From Mesocentrotus franciscanus (lineage: Eukaryota > Echinodermata > Echinoidea > Camarodonta > Strongylocentrotidae): a stretch of DNA of 64,000 nucleotides. This document shows, piece by piece, positions 33,015 to 44,818 of this stretch. How positions within the stretch are numbered: position 1 is the stretch's first letter; each line of letters opens with the position of its first letter. Made by a program: the position numbers and the translations under genes. Under the pieces are notes generated by a model. The model was given only the letters and a program-made list of their open reading frames with translations, ran no database searches and was not told where the DNA came from. Location of the stretch: assembly GCA_037976565.1 (NCBI GenBank), contig CP137670.1:18339744-18403743 (forward strand), written 5' to 3'.

Positions 33015-33422
33015 TTCTTCTTCTTCTTGTTCTTGTTCTTCCTCTTCCTCTTGTTCTTGTTCTTGTTCTTGTCCTTTTTTTTCTTCTTCTTGTTCTGTTT
33101 TCTTTCTTCTTATTCTTCCTCTTCTTTATCTGCTTCTTATGTTCAGTCTACTTTTCTTCTTCTTCTCCCTCCGTTAGTATCGGATATCAGCAGTTATTTC
33201 CAGCAAGATCAAAGTCGCAAGCTTCAGACCTGTCATTCTATCTCACTTTACTTCTACCCCATTTCCCCCTCTCCCCCTCACTCTCACGTTCCTCTTCCTT
33301 TTTGCCCTTCCCTAATATTTAATCATTTCACTTCATTTTCATCTTACCCTCTACCTGTTCTCCTCAATAATTTCTTTGCATTATGTATGTCAACCTTGCT
33401 GTAGCATTTCTACTAATGAGTG

Positions 33423-33457
<35 letters not shown>

Positions 33458-33542
33458 AGGGGGGGGGAGGCGGATTTGTTGAATGCAGAGAAAATGCTGG
33501 TTCATTATTATTATTTATATTTATATACATATTATTAGTCAA

Positions 33543-33616
<74 letters not shown>

Positions 33617-33619
33617 AAA

Positions 33620-33670
<51 letters not shown>

Positions 33671-33720
33671 AAGTGGTAGTAGTAGTAGCACTAGCAGTAA
33701 TAGTATTATCAGGATTGGTG
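33015..33720. repeat. Microsatellite cluster: (CTT/TTG)n, (GA)n, (AGT)n
   Basis: Pyrimidine-rich triplets at 33015-33175, (GA)n at 33423-33460, and about 48 AGT/GTA triplets at 33546-33690 with a few interruptions. The poly-Ser, poly-Val and poly-Leu frames read here are artefacts of the triplet run. Confidence 0.9.
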
Positions 33721-36539
33721 TTATTTTTATCATTATAATGGTAACAATGATAACAATGCTAATACTACTAATAACTAAGAAGCATAAAAAGAAAGAAAAA
33801 AAAAACCCACGATAAAATCAAAACGAAAGATTATCGTACGGGAATAATTCAGCATGAGGGTCTAGGTCTCGTGCCCGCCAAAATTGCAAACGTAGATGTG
33901 GGCATGAATGAAAGGGATTTTGTGTTTTGTCCATGGTTAAAACATACTTTGGATGAAAATAAAGTAGAACAGCTGATATGTAATGAAGAGTAGATCACCA
34001 ATTTGCCGCTAAAATCCAACCTTTGTAACAAGTTACCTTGGCCTTGCACGGATGCAGAACAACCAGCAATTACATATTTGGTAAAGTTTGAAATAAATCA
34101 GACCAGTTTTGTAAGTAAGAGATTTATAAATGTTTGAAATATGAGATCACTATCTATATAATTTATCTAAATCTCAAATCGGGCAGTTTGGTCAATGGAT
34201 TGTGACGTAGTCACGGATCGTGTACTAAAATATCTCCTTTCTTCTAATTAAAGCACTTTCTCCTTGGGACTACTCAAAACTATACATGTATTATGAATAT
34301 GGATGTCCTCCAAACGTGCTAAAAGGAAAAGAGCCTCCTAATTGGTCATACATTCCGAGAAAAAAATGCACTTATATAGTCATTTTGTGTGATGAAAGAA
34401 ATGGGCAAGTTGCCCAGGACTACGTCACAGTGACATTACGGATACAGCTAATGTGAAGTGTCCATACGGACAGCGATTATAACTTTTTTTAAATCCATAA
34501 TTCTCTTCTTGCTTGGTCATATTTCGTTCAAGCTGTCGCCCGTCAGCTTCTCTTATCTTTTAAATTTATCTTGGGGTAGTTGTCTATATTAAGTTGGGAA
34601 TCTCCTTTAATTCATATAAACTTATACCAGTCTGCATGTCTCTCCGATTTTGTCAGCTTTCTTTTTACACAACAATAGTGTGCTATGTAGCTTGTATTTT
34701 CATTTTAACTGAAGGATTATTGCATGCCTATATATAGCTGGAAGCCGTGGATATCATGTGATTACAACGAAACCTCGAACAGCCTTCCAAAACTAGTGTC
34801 ACGTATTCTATATCGATGTAAACCCCTGGAAACGCAAAGAGGAAACTTCATCAAGATTTAAATGCCATTGAATAGAATTTCTCGAGAAAGGTGTGATTGA
34901 AGGCGGAATGAAGACAACCCTGGCTTTAATAGAAATAACGCCCTCTGGAATAGAAAAGACGCACATTTGTCTTAAAAGCCCTATGTGCAAAAAAAAAATA
35001 CTTTTTTAAAAACGTTTTTTGTTGTTGTTGCTACATTGAGATACATGTAATCATGGTAATTGCGGTTGTATAATGTGGTCATAATAATTAAATAATGTTT
35101 TTTTCAGATGTAGCCTCACTGCTCTTCCGTTTACTACATATTAAAGGTAATGCAAAGTTTTGGGACATTTTGAAATTGGATGGATAGTAATTCTTTAAAT
35201 TGTTGATATAATTGGATGCCCCTAAAACACTTCTGCTTTTGAGCAAATTAAATAATCAAAATTTACCGGTGCTCCCGGTAAATTTCAAATATTTCAAATA
35301 GCGCCTACGGCCATTCCATGGTAGCTGCGACCATGACAATCTCAGAATATGCAGTTCTGATATATAATTTCCAAACGGGAATAGCAAATCGGTCGATTGT
35401 AGTCAAGAAACCTTGTTTTAAAGCTAAAGTAATATCAGTCTTGAGAGGGCGCTATACAACATAAAGAGTTTATGATTTACAATTTCATCACTTTAGACTC
35501 GATTTCAACCACGACAACGATCATTGAATATTGTAAAATCGCATATGATTCCAATATGTTCATTTGAACCAAATTCATGACCCCATACCAAAGCTTTGTA
35601 ATACCTTTAATGATATATGTCATTGTATAATGTATCAATTATATTAAAGTATAGTTGCACAAACAAAACAAAATAAAAACAATAACAACTTAAGCATGCA
35701 AATCAATTTTTTTGTGGTCGTAACTAAAATAAAAGGATTATATGTTTTTGGTGTACGATTAAAGGCAGCTGATGGTAAAAAATTGTATCTGTTTTACGTA
35801 GTATGGCCCTTCATCAGGGGCGGCGGAGCGTCTTTCAAAGTGTGTGTGTGTGGGGGGGGGCAAATAAGAAGGGCACTTTCTAAAGTAACAATCGCTTTAT
35901 CTATCAATAAAACAAACAACCCAAAAAGCAACTAAACAAACTCCACCCCCTTTAAAAGAACGTGGATGAGGGATGTTAATTCTCAAGGAAAGCTATATAT
36001 ATAGGCTTCAAAATCAAAACCAAGTTTGCTCACAAAATTTGCTTCTATATTTTATTATGATCATTATTTTTTCGAACACTTGTATATCCTCAAGGACCAT
36101 ACATTTTCTTTGTTTCCCCCTTTCCTCTCCCTTTTGTGTCTAATTTGTATGTATATACGTGCCCCCTAGAATATGCTTCCCACAACCGGTTCCGATACAC
36201 CACCGGCCATAAATGGGGCGTGAGATCCCCTGTTTCGATTTGGGGGAATTTTCCAGAAATACATCATTAATAGCCACTGGAGCTTATTGTTTGCTTTATA
36301 TAATATTTATGGAAAATAATACAGCTCTCATACATGCACTTAGACAGGGAGTTGCCCCTTTACGCATTTTATCATAGTGACGCATTAATGTCAACTTTAC
36401 ATACGGCAGCCATTCTCTCACTATGATTACTATAAAAGCAAATTCTGGAAATCGTTGATTATATCAACATGGTTGTCGCTAGGTGGTAGGCAGACCAGAT
36501 CTTTAGAGGCGGCGCGCCGGAGGAAGTTGGGGTGGGGTG
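33721..36539. other. No gene recognised
   Basis: AT-rich intergenic DNA with no supported exon, RNA gene or full repeat element that I can identify; a short (GT)n followed by (G)n lies near 35840-35862. Confidence 0.4.
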
Positions 36540-37110
36540 GGGGTTAGAGCAGGGGCACAGTGCCCCTCCACTTGGAGTACCCCCCAAATGCCCCCTTTTT
36601 ATTAGTGCCACTTTTGTTATAATAGGTGCCGGCCGTTCCACATTTTTGTAAGAGCCCCTTCCCCTTATTTGTATTGCCTCTTTTCACGTCTGATAAAAGC
36701 CCCTATTAAAATCTAATAGGTACCCCTTTTCCATTCTCATAAATGTCCCATTCCATTTATGGTGAGTATAGCCCCTTCAACTCTGTTAATTGCCCCTATT
36801 CAAATCTGAGAGGTGCTCGTTTTGCTTTGACAAGTGCCCCCGTTCCTTAGGTATAATTGCCCCTGCCCCTTCTGATGAGTGCACCTTTTTATTTTAATAC
36901 GTGCCCCCTTTTCCTTTTTAATAAGTGCCCTTTTCCCTTCTGATAAGTGCCTCTTTTCCTTTTTAATAAGAGCCCCTCCCCCTTTTCCTTCGACCTGAAC
37001 GGAACCTTCAATTCCTTAATAATAAATGCTCCTTTTCCATTCTCATCCGTGCCTTTTTTCATTTAGCTGGTGAGTGCCCCTTTTCACTTCTGATAATTGC
37101 CCTTGTTACT
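36540..37110 (+). repeat. Degenerate GTGCCCC array
   Basis: About 20 diverged units of 25-35 nt on the pattern 'gtgccccttttccttctgat' followed by a short A/T word. Inverted relative at 740-1000. Confidence 0.65.
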
Positions 37111-38010
37111 TTTACATGTTTTTCTTTTCTATATAATTAAGCGTCCTTAAGAGCAACTATTTATTTAATTCTCCCCCGAAAAGCTCGCTTTTAGTAACTT
37201 AGTAAAGGTCTTTTCAGTCTTTCATGATGAGGTTGTGCTTATAACCCTATTCAGGAATGTTTTTTCCCCTCCCCAGTGATAGGCCTATATTTAAGCTGTA
37301 ATTTTCGCAATGCGACCTCACTAGAGCTCTGTGGCCATTCCCCGCTCACTAATTAGTGAACGATCGAAGACAAAAAGATACATCATAATCATGATATACT
37401 ACTTCGGAACAGATAACAAACAGACAACCAATCCCCCGCCCAAAAAAAAAGAAAAGAAGTAATGACGAAGATTTCTATTCAGCTGTTATACTATAAATGA
37501 CCTGTTAGCGCATTATGTGGACACAGACCACTCATCTTTTTATTAGGCTCCGGGAAAATTTTATGTACAAATTCGAAATAGGCTACAAATGTCAACACTG
37601 CCCCCAAAGTTTATCCAGCTCAAACCAATGAGAGTATCTGCTCTATGCGCAAGCTGATGTGTTGCTGTACGTACGTGTGCTATAGTTCCCAAAGATGAAT
37701 TGGGACCACATACATGTACAGAGACAAATCTTGTAGTTGTACCAGGATTTTGCATTACTACCGTACAGTATTTAGGAGTGCCTCTTACTTTTATTTTACG
37801 TGAGACAATAAGGAGCACCTTATCTTTCTTATCATCATCTGAAAGTGAGTAAGATTTAGTGTATGAATCGTTCGTAGAATATAGCTTTATTATTTATTAA
37901 CATTAAATTTTGTTAAAATCTTTACCTTCAGTCCCACCAACCGGTTTTCATGGTGGAATGTAGACTACAGTCTACAGACTAGTACAGGAGTCGGGCCAAC
38001 TCGGCCTCCG

Positions 38011-38095
38011 GGTTAGGGTTGGGTTAGGGTTAGGGTTAGGTTTAGGGTTAGGGTTAGGGTTAGGTTTAGGGTTAGGGTTAGGGTTAGGGTTAGGG
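38011..38095 (+). repeat. Interstitial telomeric (TTAGGG)n tract
   Basis: About 13 units of TTAGGG with TTTAGGG variants, flanked on both sides by ordinary unique-looking DNA ('aactcggcctccggg' and 'gaccgtttttacagcgaggc'), so this is an internal tract and not a chromosome end. Confidence 0.92.
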
Positions 38096-38979
38096 GACCG
38101 TTTTTACAGCGAGGCCGAGCTAGCCCGGATTCGTAGTACAATATACACACACATAGCTGCATCGCTATCCTGGCTGTGTATTAAAACCTGTTTTATTGAT
38201 CTCAACATTTCAAACACCACTGTACAAAATAAAACTGATTTCACTCAAAATCGGTACTTTAGTGACAATTGATGACACCTAAATAGCAGGAAAATACAAT
38301 TTTTTCAACTCACCGATGTTAGAAAGAATAATTTAAAAATTAAAATCGTAAGTCCACTGTCAAACTTGCTTACAGTTTTATCGACATGATTGTGTACATT
38401 TGTGTGTTATAAGTCTACTGACTATTCACGTGTGAAATTGCTGCCTATTAGCACATGGTACAGCGCTAGAGGTCCATACGCAGTATTGACTCTCTATGCT
38501 TTGCTGGAGTGAATATACAGTGCAGTATAGAAAGCAGAACTTCAGAAGAGTAGCCCCTGAGTTCTGCGTTCTATTCTGTAGAGGAAGAAGAAGGAGGAGG
38601 AGGAGGGGGGACCAGATTTAGCGCTAAAGACTCTTTAAAGAGTAGATTCTACAAATTTGTTTACCTGCATCCTGCCACACATAGCTGCATCGCTATCCTG
38701 AATGTACATGTACGAAGCAGGTCTTGAACAGGATTGACAATAAAATTTCCAATTTAAATAATCAATGTATATTTTTCCAACATTGGTGAATTGAAATGAT
38801 TGCATTTTACCATGGACCTACTACGAATGGACTTTCGACGGCGAGAGTAGTAAAACTAATGATAGCTACCACCTGTTCTTATGTCTTACTTTCCTCTATG
38901 TTTTAAGTCTGACCGCAACGCTGCAGGCATGTTTTGATAAGCTCCGATAAGGGGCCTTTGGTCCTATGAGATGTACCAG

Positions 38980-39420
38980 GATTTTGCCGCCCTCTATCGG
39001 CTGAGTCGCTTCGCATCGATCAATGCTTCCCACGATTTGCACTTCTCAATTCATGAATGAATCGTGACAGGAGAGCCTTTTGCCCATGCGCAGTTAAATA
39101 CTACGTCAGTGGTGCCCCGGATGTAAATATGAAGTTTACGTCCTCTTCATTTACGCCAATCTGTAAAAAAAGCTATTGAAATCAGCGATTTCTTCAATTT
39201 TTTACGAATTTTTGTTTGTGTGCAGCATACTCATCGTATTTAATAAGCAAGGGAAATCACCACAAGAGCTTCAAAATACAGTTTTAAAAGTGTTTTTTCC
39301 TCCTGTTTCCGTTGATTTTTCTGTGAAACCAACGACATTGTGATGATCGCAAATCATTCGTTTGTCGAATACAATCGTTCGTTAGTTGTTGCGATTGCGT
39401 GCGTTTTTTTTATAGGCATT
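38980..39420 (+). promoter_or_regulatory. Possible upstream promoter region of the FIP gene
   Basis: A locally CpG-richer stretch with 'gcccatgcgcag' (NRF1-like) and 'tacgtcag' (CRE-like) near 39080-39110, 2 kb before the first exon I can define. No TATA box or linked leader exon can be shown. Weak. Confidence 0.15.
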
Positions 39421-40789
39421 GAAAGAATTAGGTTTGTTTTTCATGAGTGCTTAGAAAATCTGTGGTAATGTGTGATTTCTTCGCATCATGACCACTTAAT
39501 TGTCGAGCCGTTGTCTGCTCAAACTAGCAGATGTAGTCCCATTGATAGACATCGGCGGGTGCATGTTTTTTTTAATTTATAGTTTGAGAGTGAGACTTTT
39601 TTCTTTCCTCAGATTTTATCTTATTTTATCTTGATGTACTATATGTGTACAGGGTTATTTGAGAATCTAGGAATCGGGATAAATGACCGCGTCCGTAAAT
39701 TTGGAAATTGACAAACATTGCAAAATATTCAACATAGGGGATTTGCCTTCCGTAATTTCCGTCTTCTGTGTCAATATTGACTGCCCATGCCAATCATACA
39801 ATTCTTTCATGTCATCTACGGTAGGCCTAATGATAATCCTGCTCTTCTAATTACTTTATAAACAACACATGACTCATGAGTACGAAAAATAAATTTCATG
39901 GAATAATACACACAGCGAAATTAATAATAATTGTTAGTAAATACAGCGCTGAAAACAATAACAATATGGAAATATCAGTCGCTAGACAAAAACATGTTCG
40001 CTATGTCCGCTCATACAATTTAAGACTAGGTTCTCAACGATTTGAAGGAGCAGCGAACAACCCAAGATCGCGCGCCTGCTGTTGCAATTATGCAAGATTG
40101 CGCAAGTGATCGCATCCAGCTGTCAGATTGTGGTGGGACCACACGCTGGGTTTTTGCTTCGGCGCGAAATTTAAACCTAGCGGTGGAACTCATAGGATCA
40201 AAGGGACTGCTTCGTCGAAAGTCCATTCGTAGTAGGTCCATGATTTTAATGCTATGTACAGTACACCTGTACATGTACATTAAAGTGTCATCAAGGTTGA
40301 GTTCTGGGAAGAGGTGAAAAATAATTTGTGAGAGTTATCTTTGTATTATGCAAGTGTGGAAGACCATCAGATAAAAATGTTCCCTGAAAAGCATGGCTCT
40401 TCAAATGCCTTAATATTCTAAATATGGCATCATTGGCATGTAACATCATAACAATCGGGACAGACTTTTATGCCACATGTTCCTGTAGTCCCACATACAT
40501 CTTTCTGTGTACAGTGCCAGGAGTCCAAATAGGCTGGCATTAAAATCAGTTTGATAAATTGCTTGTGATAATTTATGCCAAAAAATGACAAATCTATCAT
40601 GTATTATTATTAACAATGATGCTGATGATGATGATGATAGTGAATATGAAATTATTATTTTAGCTAGTATAATAGTACAATAATTATTGTATAATTTTAA
40701 CAAGGTATAGTACATGCATTTTATGTCATGTGCATTAACTTAGTTTCTTGGACAATATGGGAAATTATCAATCTATTCAGAGCATTGAT

Positions 40790-40870
40790 GTACCGTACAT
40801 GTACATGTACATGTACATACTGTATGTACGTGTACATGTACAAACTAGGCTAGTACAGGTGTACAAATAT
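40790..40870. repeat. TGTACATG palindromic microsatellite
   Basis: Runs of the self-complementary word TGTACA/CATGTA. The same word recurs at 42585, 42776, 43590, 44478, 44715, 45465 and 46075-46162, chiefly in FIP intron 1. Confidence 0.8.
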
Positions 40871-41069
40871 TGTACATGTTTTTCTTTTAGATAGCATATC
40901 TTCTCAATGTTCTCGTGATCTTTATTGAAAAACAAAACCCCCAAAACATTGATGATTTCCTTCTTAGTTTACCTACCTCTCTGTAATGTAGCTCTGATTT
41001 TTTGTTTATAATTATATTTCTGTTTTCAGAGGTCCTTGTTAGTTAATCCTTTTCTCCCTGTCCTTACAG

Positions 41070-41239
41070 ACAGCCATTAAGGTGCTAATATACGGTGCTG
41101 CTGTTGCCTGGTCTACCTACACTATGATGTCACATGTCAGTTCATTCACTGTGTGTTCTGCATGAGAATTTCAGATCATAGAGCTTCAAAATGTCCCTCT
41201 CTTCTCCTTCATTGCCTGGAAATATATGCAGAGTCGTAG
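41070..41239 (+). CDS. FIP gene: leader and first coding exon
   Basis: The acceptor ..ccttacag and donor gtaagt bound 170 nt. The start ATG at 41191 is chosen because it is the only one whose frame, ending GTA G, joins codon-perfectly to CC CAC CAA at 47431 to give the start of the C2 domain (ICRVVAHQARDL). A 13-codon upstream ORF lies at 41124-41165. The acceptor implies at least one more upstream leader exon, not located. Confidence 0.75.
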
Positions 41240-44200
41240 GTAAGTTTGACTATGTACCTTTGTCTCAGATTCTACCAGTAAACAAAGTCCTGGATTTAGC
41301 TCATGCTGCAATCACAATTATAAACCTTTAGGTCAGAAATGAATCCCATAACTTTTACAAGCCAATTGCATACATGTTTGATTATCGAGATAATATTTAT
41401 GATTGGAATTCGAAATTTCAAAATCGTTTTCCCAACATAACACGTAGGGCCATACATCTCAGATTTGTAAAACTGGAAACATTGTTAAACAATGCCTTTA
41501 AAGGGTCGATCAGATATGGCATGGTAAACCACGACCCCAAAAAGCTGCCACTATGTTTTTTTAACGTGTTTACATATGAATGGCAACTGAACGCAACAAG
41601 GGTCCTTCGCGTAATGTAGCTACAGTACAGTATGTGGTATAAGATACAGAAATTTGAAGCGTATTACCCTTTTTGTCATCATAAAAAACAACCACAGCAG
41701 TTTTGTCCAGTCCTATCGGAACAAGTCTTAACAGGTACATTATTTTAATCTCCACAAATCGTTATGTATTCTTCAGTGTCTTGTACATGTACATGTAGAA
41801 ATTATTGATTTTCTTTACATTTCTTTTTTTTGTGTGCAGTTTTTGGTTAGTTTTGATAATTATAAAAATAAAATTAAGTTGAACGAAATTGTAATAATAA
41901 AACTAAAATTCAATTGGATGGATAAATGAATAGGGTAAGCCATTCTTTTAATGTTACCAAATTGACTGCATAGTGTACATGTACGTCTTTGTGAAGTGCC
42001 TCGATACAAATGATTCCATTCACCTGTCACAAATATTTGTATTCCTATAGTCAGTATTCAAATTGCATATATTACGCGTTGTTAGGTATTTAAAGGCAAG
42101 CCATAATGTTTGTCCTACCTAGCGACAACAAATATATGCAATTCATATTCTGGCTATAGGATTGAGATACTATTATTCATAACTCTTGAATGAAATAATT
42201 TGTATCGAGGCACTTCACAAAGGTGTTATACATGTATGCATTAAATTTGATTACATTACAAATATTTTTGTACTAGTTAGTGAAATTCATGATGTGCTAA
42301 ATGTTAAAATTATAGTCACATATTGTGGTAGTGACCAGTGCAGGCACTGCTAAGCACAGATCACAACGACTGGCAATACTGAGTATGCCTGCAAACTATT
42401 GTAAGGCTTGGATACTTATTGTTTCTGTGACGTTGCATTGATTGAGTGTGTAATGGATCGAGTTTGCCAGGTGATAAATGCCATGTAATGAAATAACATC
42501 TCAATAACCTTTGTCTGTCTCCATTGGATGGGTCTAGTCTACTGATTGAAACCTTTTTATGCATCATAATTAAACCTGTTGGTGCATGTACATGTACTGT
42601 ACATGTACACCTGTTTCTACATGTATATAGGGGGACTCTTCTTAGTCCTAAATAAATTGTTTAAAATTGAGAAATATTGGACCAAAATTTCTATCTTGCA
42701 GATGCACTTTTAAAAATATATTTGGAGAAGGAAGATCTGTGAGACTAGTGAGAGCATTCAATTGCTTAGGCAGTACATGTACATGTACATATACAGTGTA
42801 CATTTGTAGATCTGAGCTCCATAGCACCTAACACTTACTTTATCAGTGCTCTACAATAATGCAGCATAGCTTTAGCAGAGCAGCTGTCACACGCTCTGCG
42901 TTTCAAGGAATAAATTCCTACCAGGTCCCCAAATACTTCACCTGGGTGGAGTGTGGCAATGTAGATCAATGTCTTGCCAAAGGACATTAGACTCGAACAC
43001 ACTATACTGTACTGTACATGCAGGTCTTACAACCTCCAGCCATAATAATAATAACAAATATAATGAAAAATACGGTGCACAAGTTTGATGAGCTTTTAAA
43101 GTGTACACGTAGGGTCTGTGTCTTGAAGACTATCAAACATGGGTGTAGTATATGTACAGCAGTAGCCTATTCATCACTGAACCTTGTGTTTGTGTACAAC
43201 TTGCAATTAGCAGTGACTCATTCATTGTTGTGGTGCCATTGTGTTGACATTTTGTCAGCATGAATATTTTTGGGAATATGGGCTGATGATTTACAAAGTG
43301 GTCAATTGTTCTCTCTCTCTCTCTCTGTGACATATTAAAGCTTACAGTACATGTTGTATGTAAAAGTATTCAACAAAGGCCCTACACTTCAGTAAGTTCA
43401 GTTAGTCGTCAAGCCCGAAAAACATAAGTTTATCCCAGTCCTCGCAAGTGTGACCTCGATTTGACCTCAGAAGTCGCGGAATTCAACCAGTCCACCTTTC
43501 ATTCTCGAGTTACACACACACACACACACAACAACAAAAAACATCAAATTTACAAGGAGTATGAATAATTTAGTTGTTAACTCTATACATGTACAGTACT
43601 GTACATGTACAATTTATCCCTTCCCAAAGGAACTTGCAATAAAAAAGAGGAAGTTAACTTTAATAGTGTACCAGTCACCTAGAAATATTTAGGTACAATG
43701 TACCTGTATACAAATTTATCTAGAAAAAAGTATAAAGTAAATTAAGGATTTTTATACATAAAACCCTGTGTATACACTATACACTGTAGGGCTCGCAAGG
43801 AACCCAGCTGGGTTCGTGTGATAGTCAGCTCAACAAGATGTTTTACTTTTCACTGATGATGTATTTAAATTGCAATATCTCTTTGTATAAGTAATATTCA
43901 AAGCTCATAGTTTGAATACAGTATGTACATTGTAGCAACATTAAAACATTTCAAAAATATACATATTACCTTGTACATGTATGTAGCAGTTGAAAAATCT
44001 ATTTCATTTATAATGCGAAACCTTCACCCCAGAAGAGCACCAACTTAAATGCAATTTGCGTTATGGCAAATGTAGTACACCTCAAAGGATCATAACCACA
44101 CACAAAGCTGGGAAGGAAGCATCCATAAATTTTGAATATATACAATTACGTGATAAACGACTTTGCATTTAGTACCTCAGGTTATCAAGAAAATGGCGAT

Positions 44201-44596
44201 GCCCATGTCGTGCTGAGAAACTATCATTCTTGCTTTATACCTCTCTCATACACTTTATTAGGGCATCTTATAGATTAATGGGCAAGAATACAATAAATCT
44301 CTCAAAATAGCTGAAGTTATTTCTTGTGGTGAGGTTTCCTTTAAGTTTAACTTCAGGTTCGTTAAACCATGGTCCATGGTTAAACATTCCTTCTGAATGA
44401 TATAATCCTGTACATGCCCAAAATGTAAATATTGCTCAAGATTGGAGGCAGTTCAACCGCTGACGCACATATTGTACAGATGTATGTACATGTACACAGG
44501 TGTATCCACAAATGTTTGTTCACTCCGAATCGACATGTTTACAACTCATAATTAAAGTACGTGTTAAGTGTGAATTCCAGCTGATGTTGCCATGGT

Positions 44597-44630
<34 letters not shown>

Positions 44631-44754
44631 GTGTCTAACTAAGACTACATTTTCAGCTATTCAAATCCTGGCTCCAACAAAGGAAAAAGTTTACAACTGT
44701 ATAGGTTAGAATGTACAGTACATGTACACTGTACATGTAGAAAATTGTCCTTAT

Positions 44755-44818
<64 letters not shown>

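Noticed and set aside
33376..33815. Open frames of poly-Val, poly-Ser and poly-Leu on both strands
   Set aside because: They are three readings of one AGT triplet run; no gene structure around them.
38011..38095. Chromosome end
   Set aside because: Ordinary sequence continues for tens of kb on both sides and the tract is only 85 bp.
39876..40317. Overlapping 77-, 84- and 91-codon frames on both strands as small genes
   Set aside because: They overlap on opposite strands, have no recognisable motif, and no splice or promoter evidence supports any one of them.
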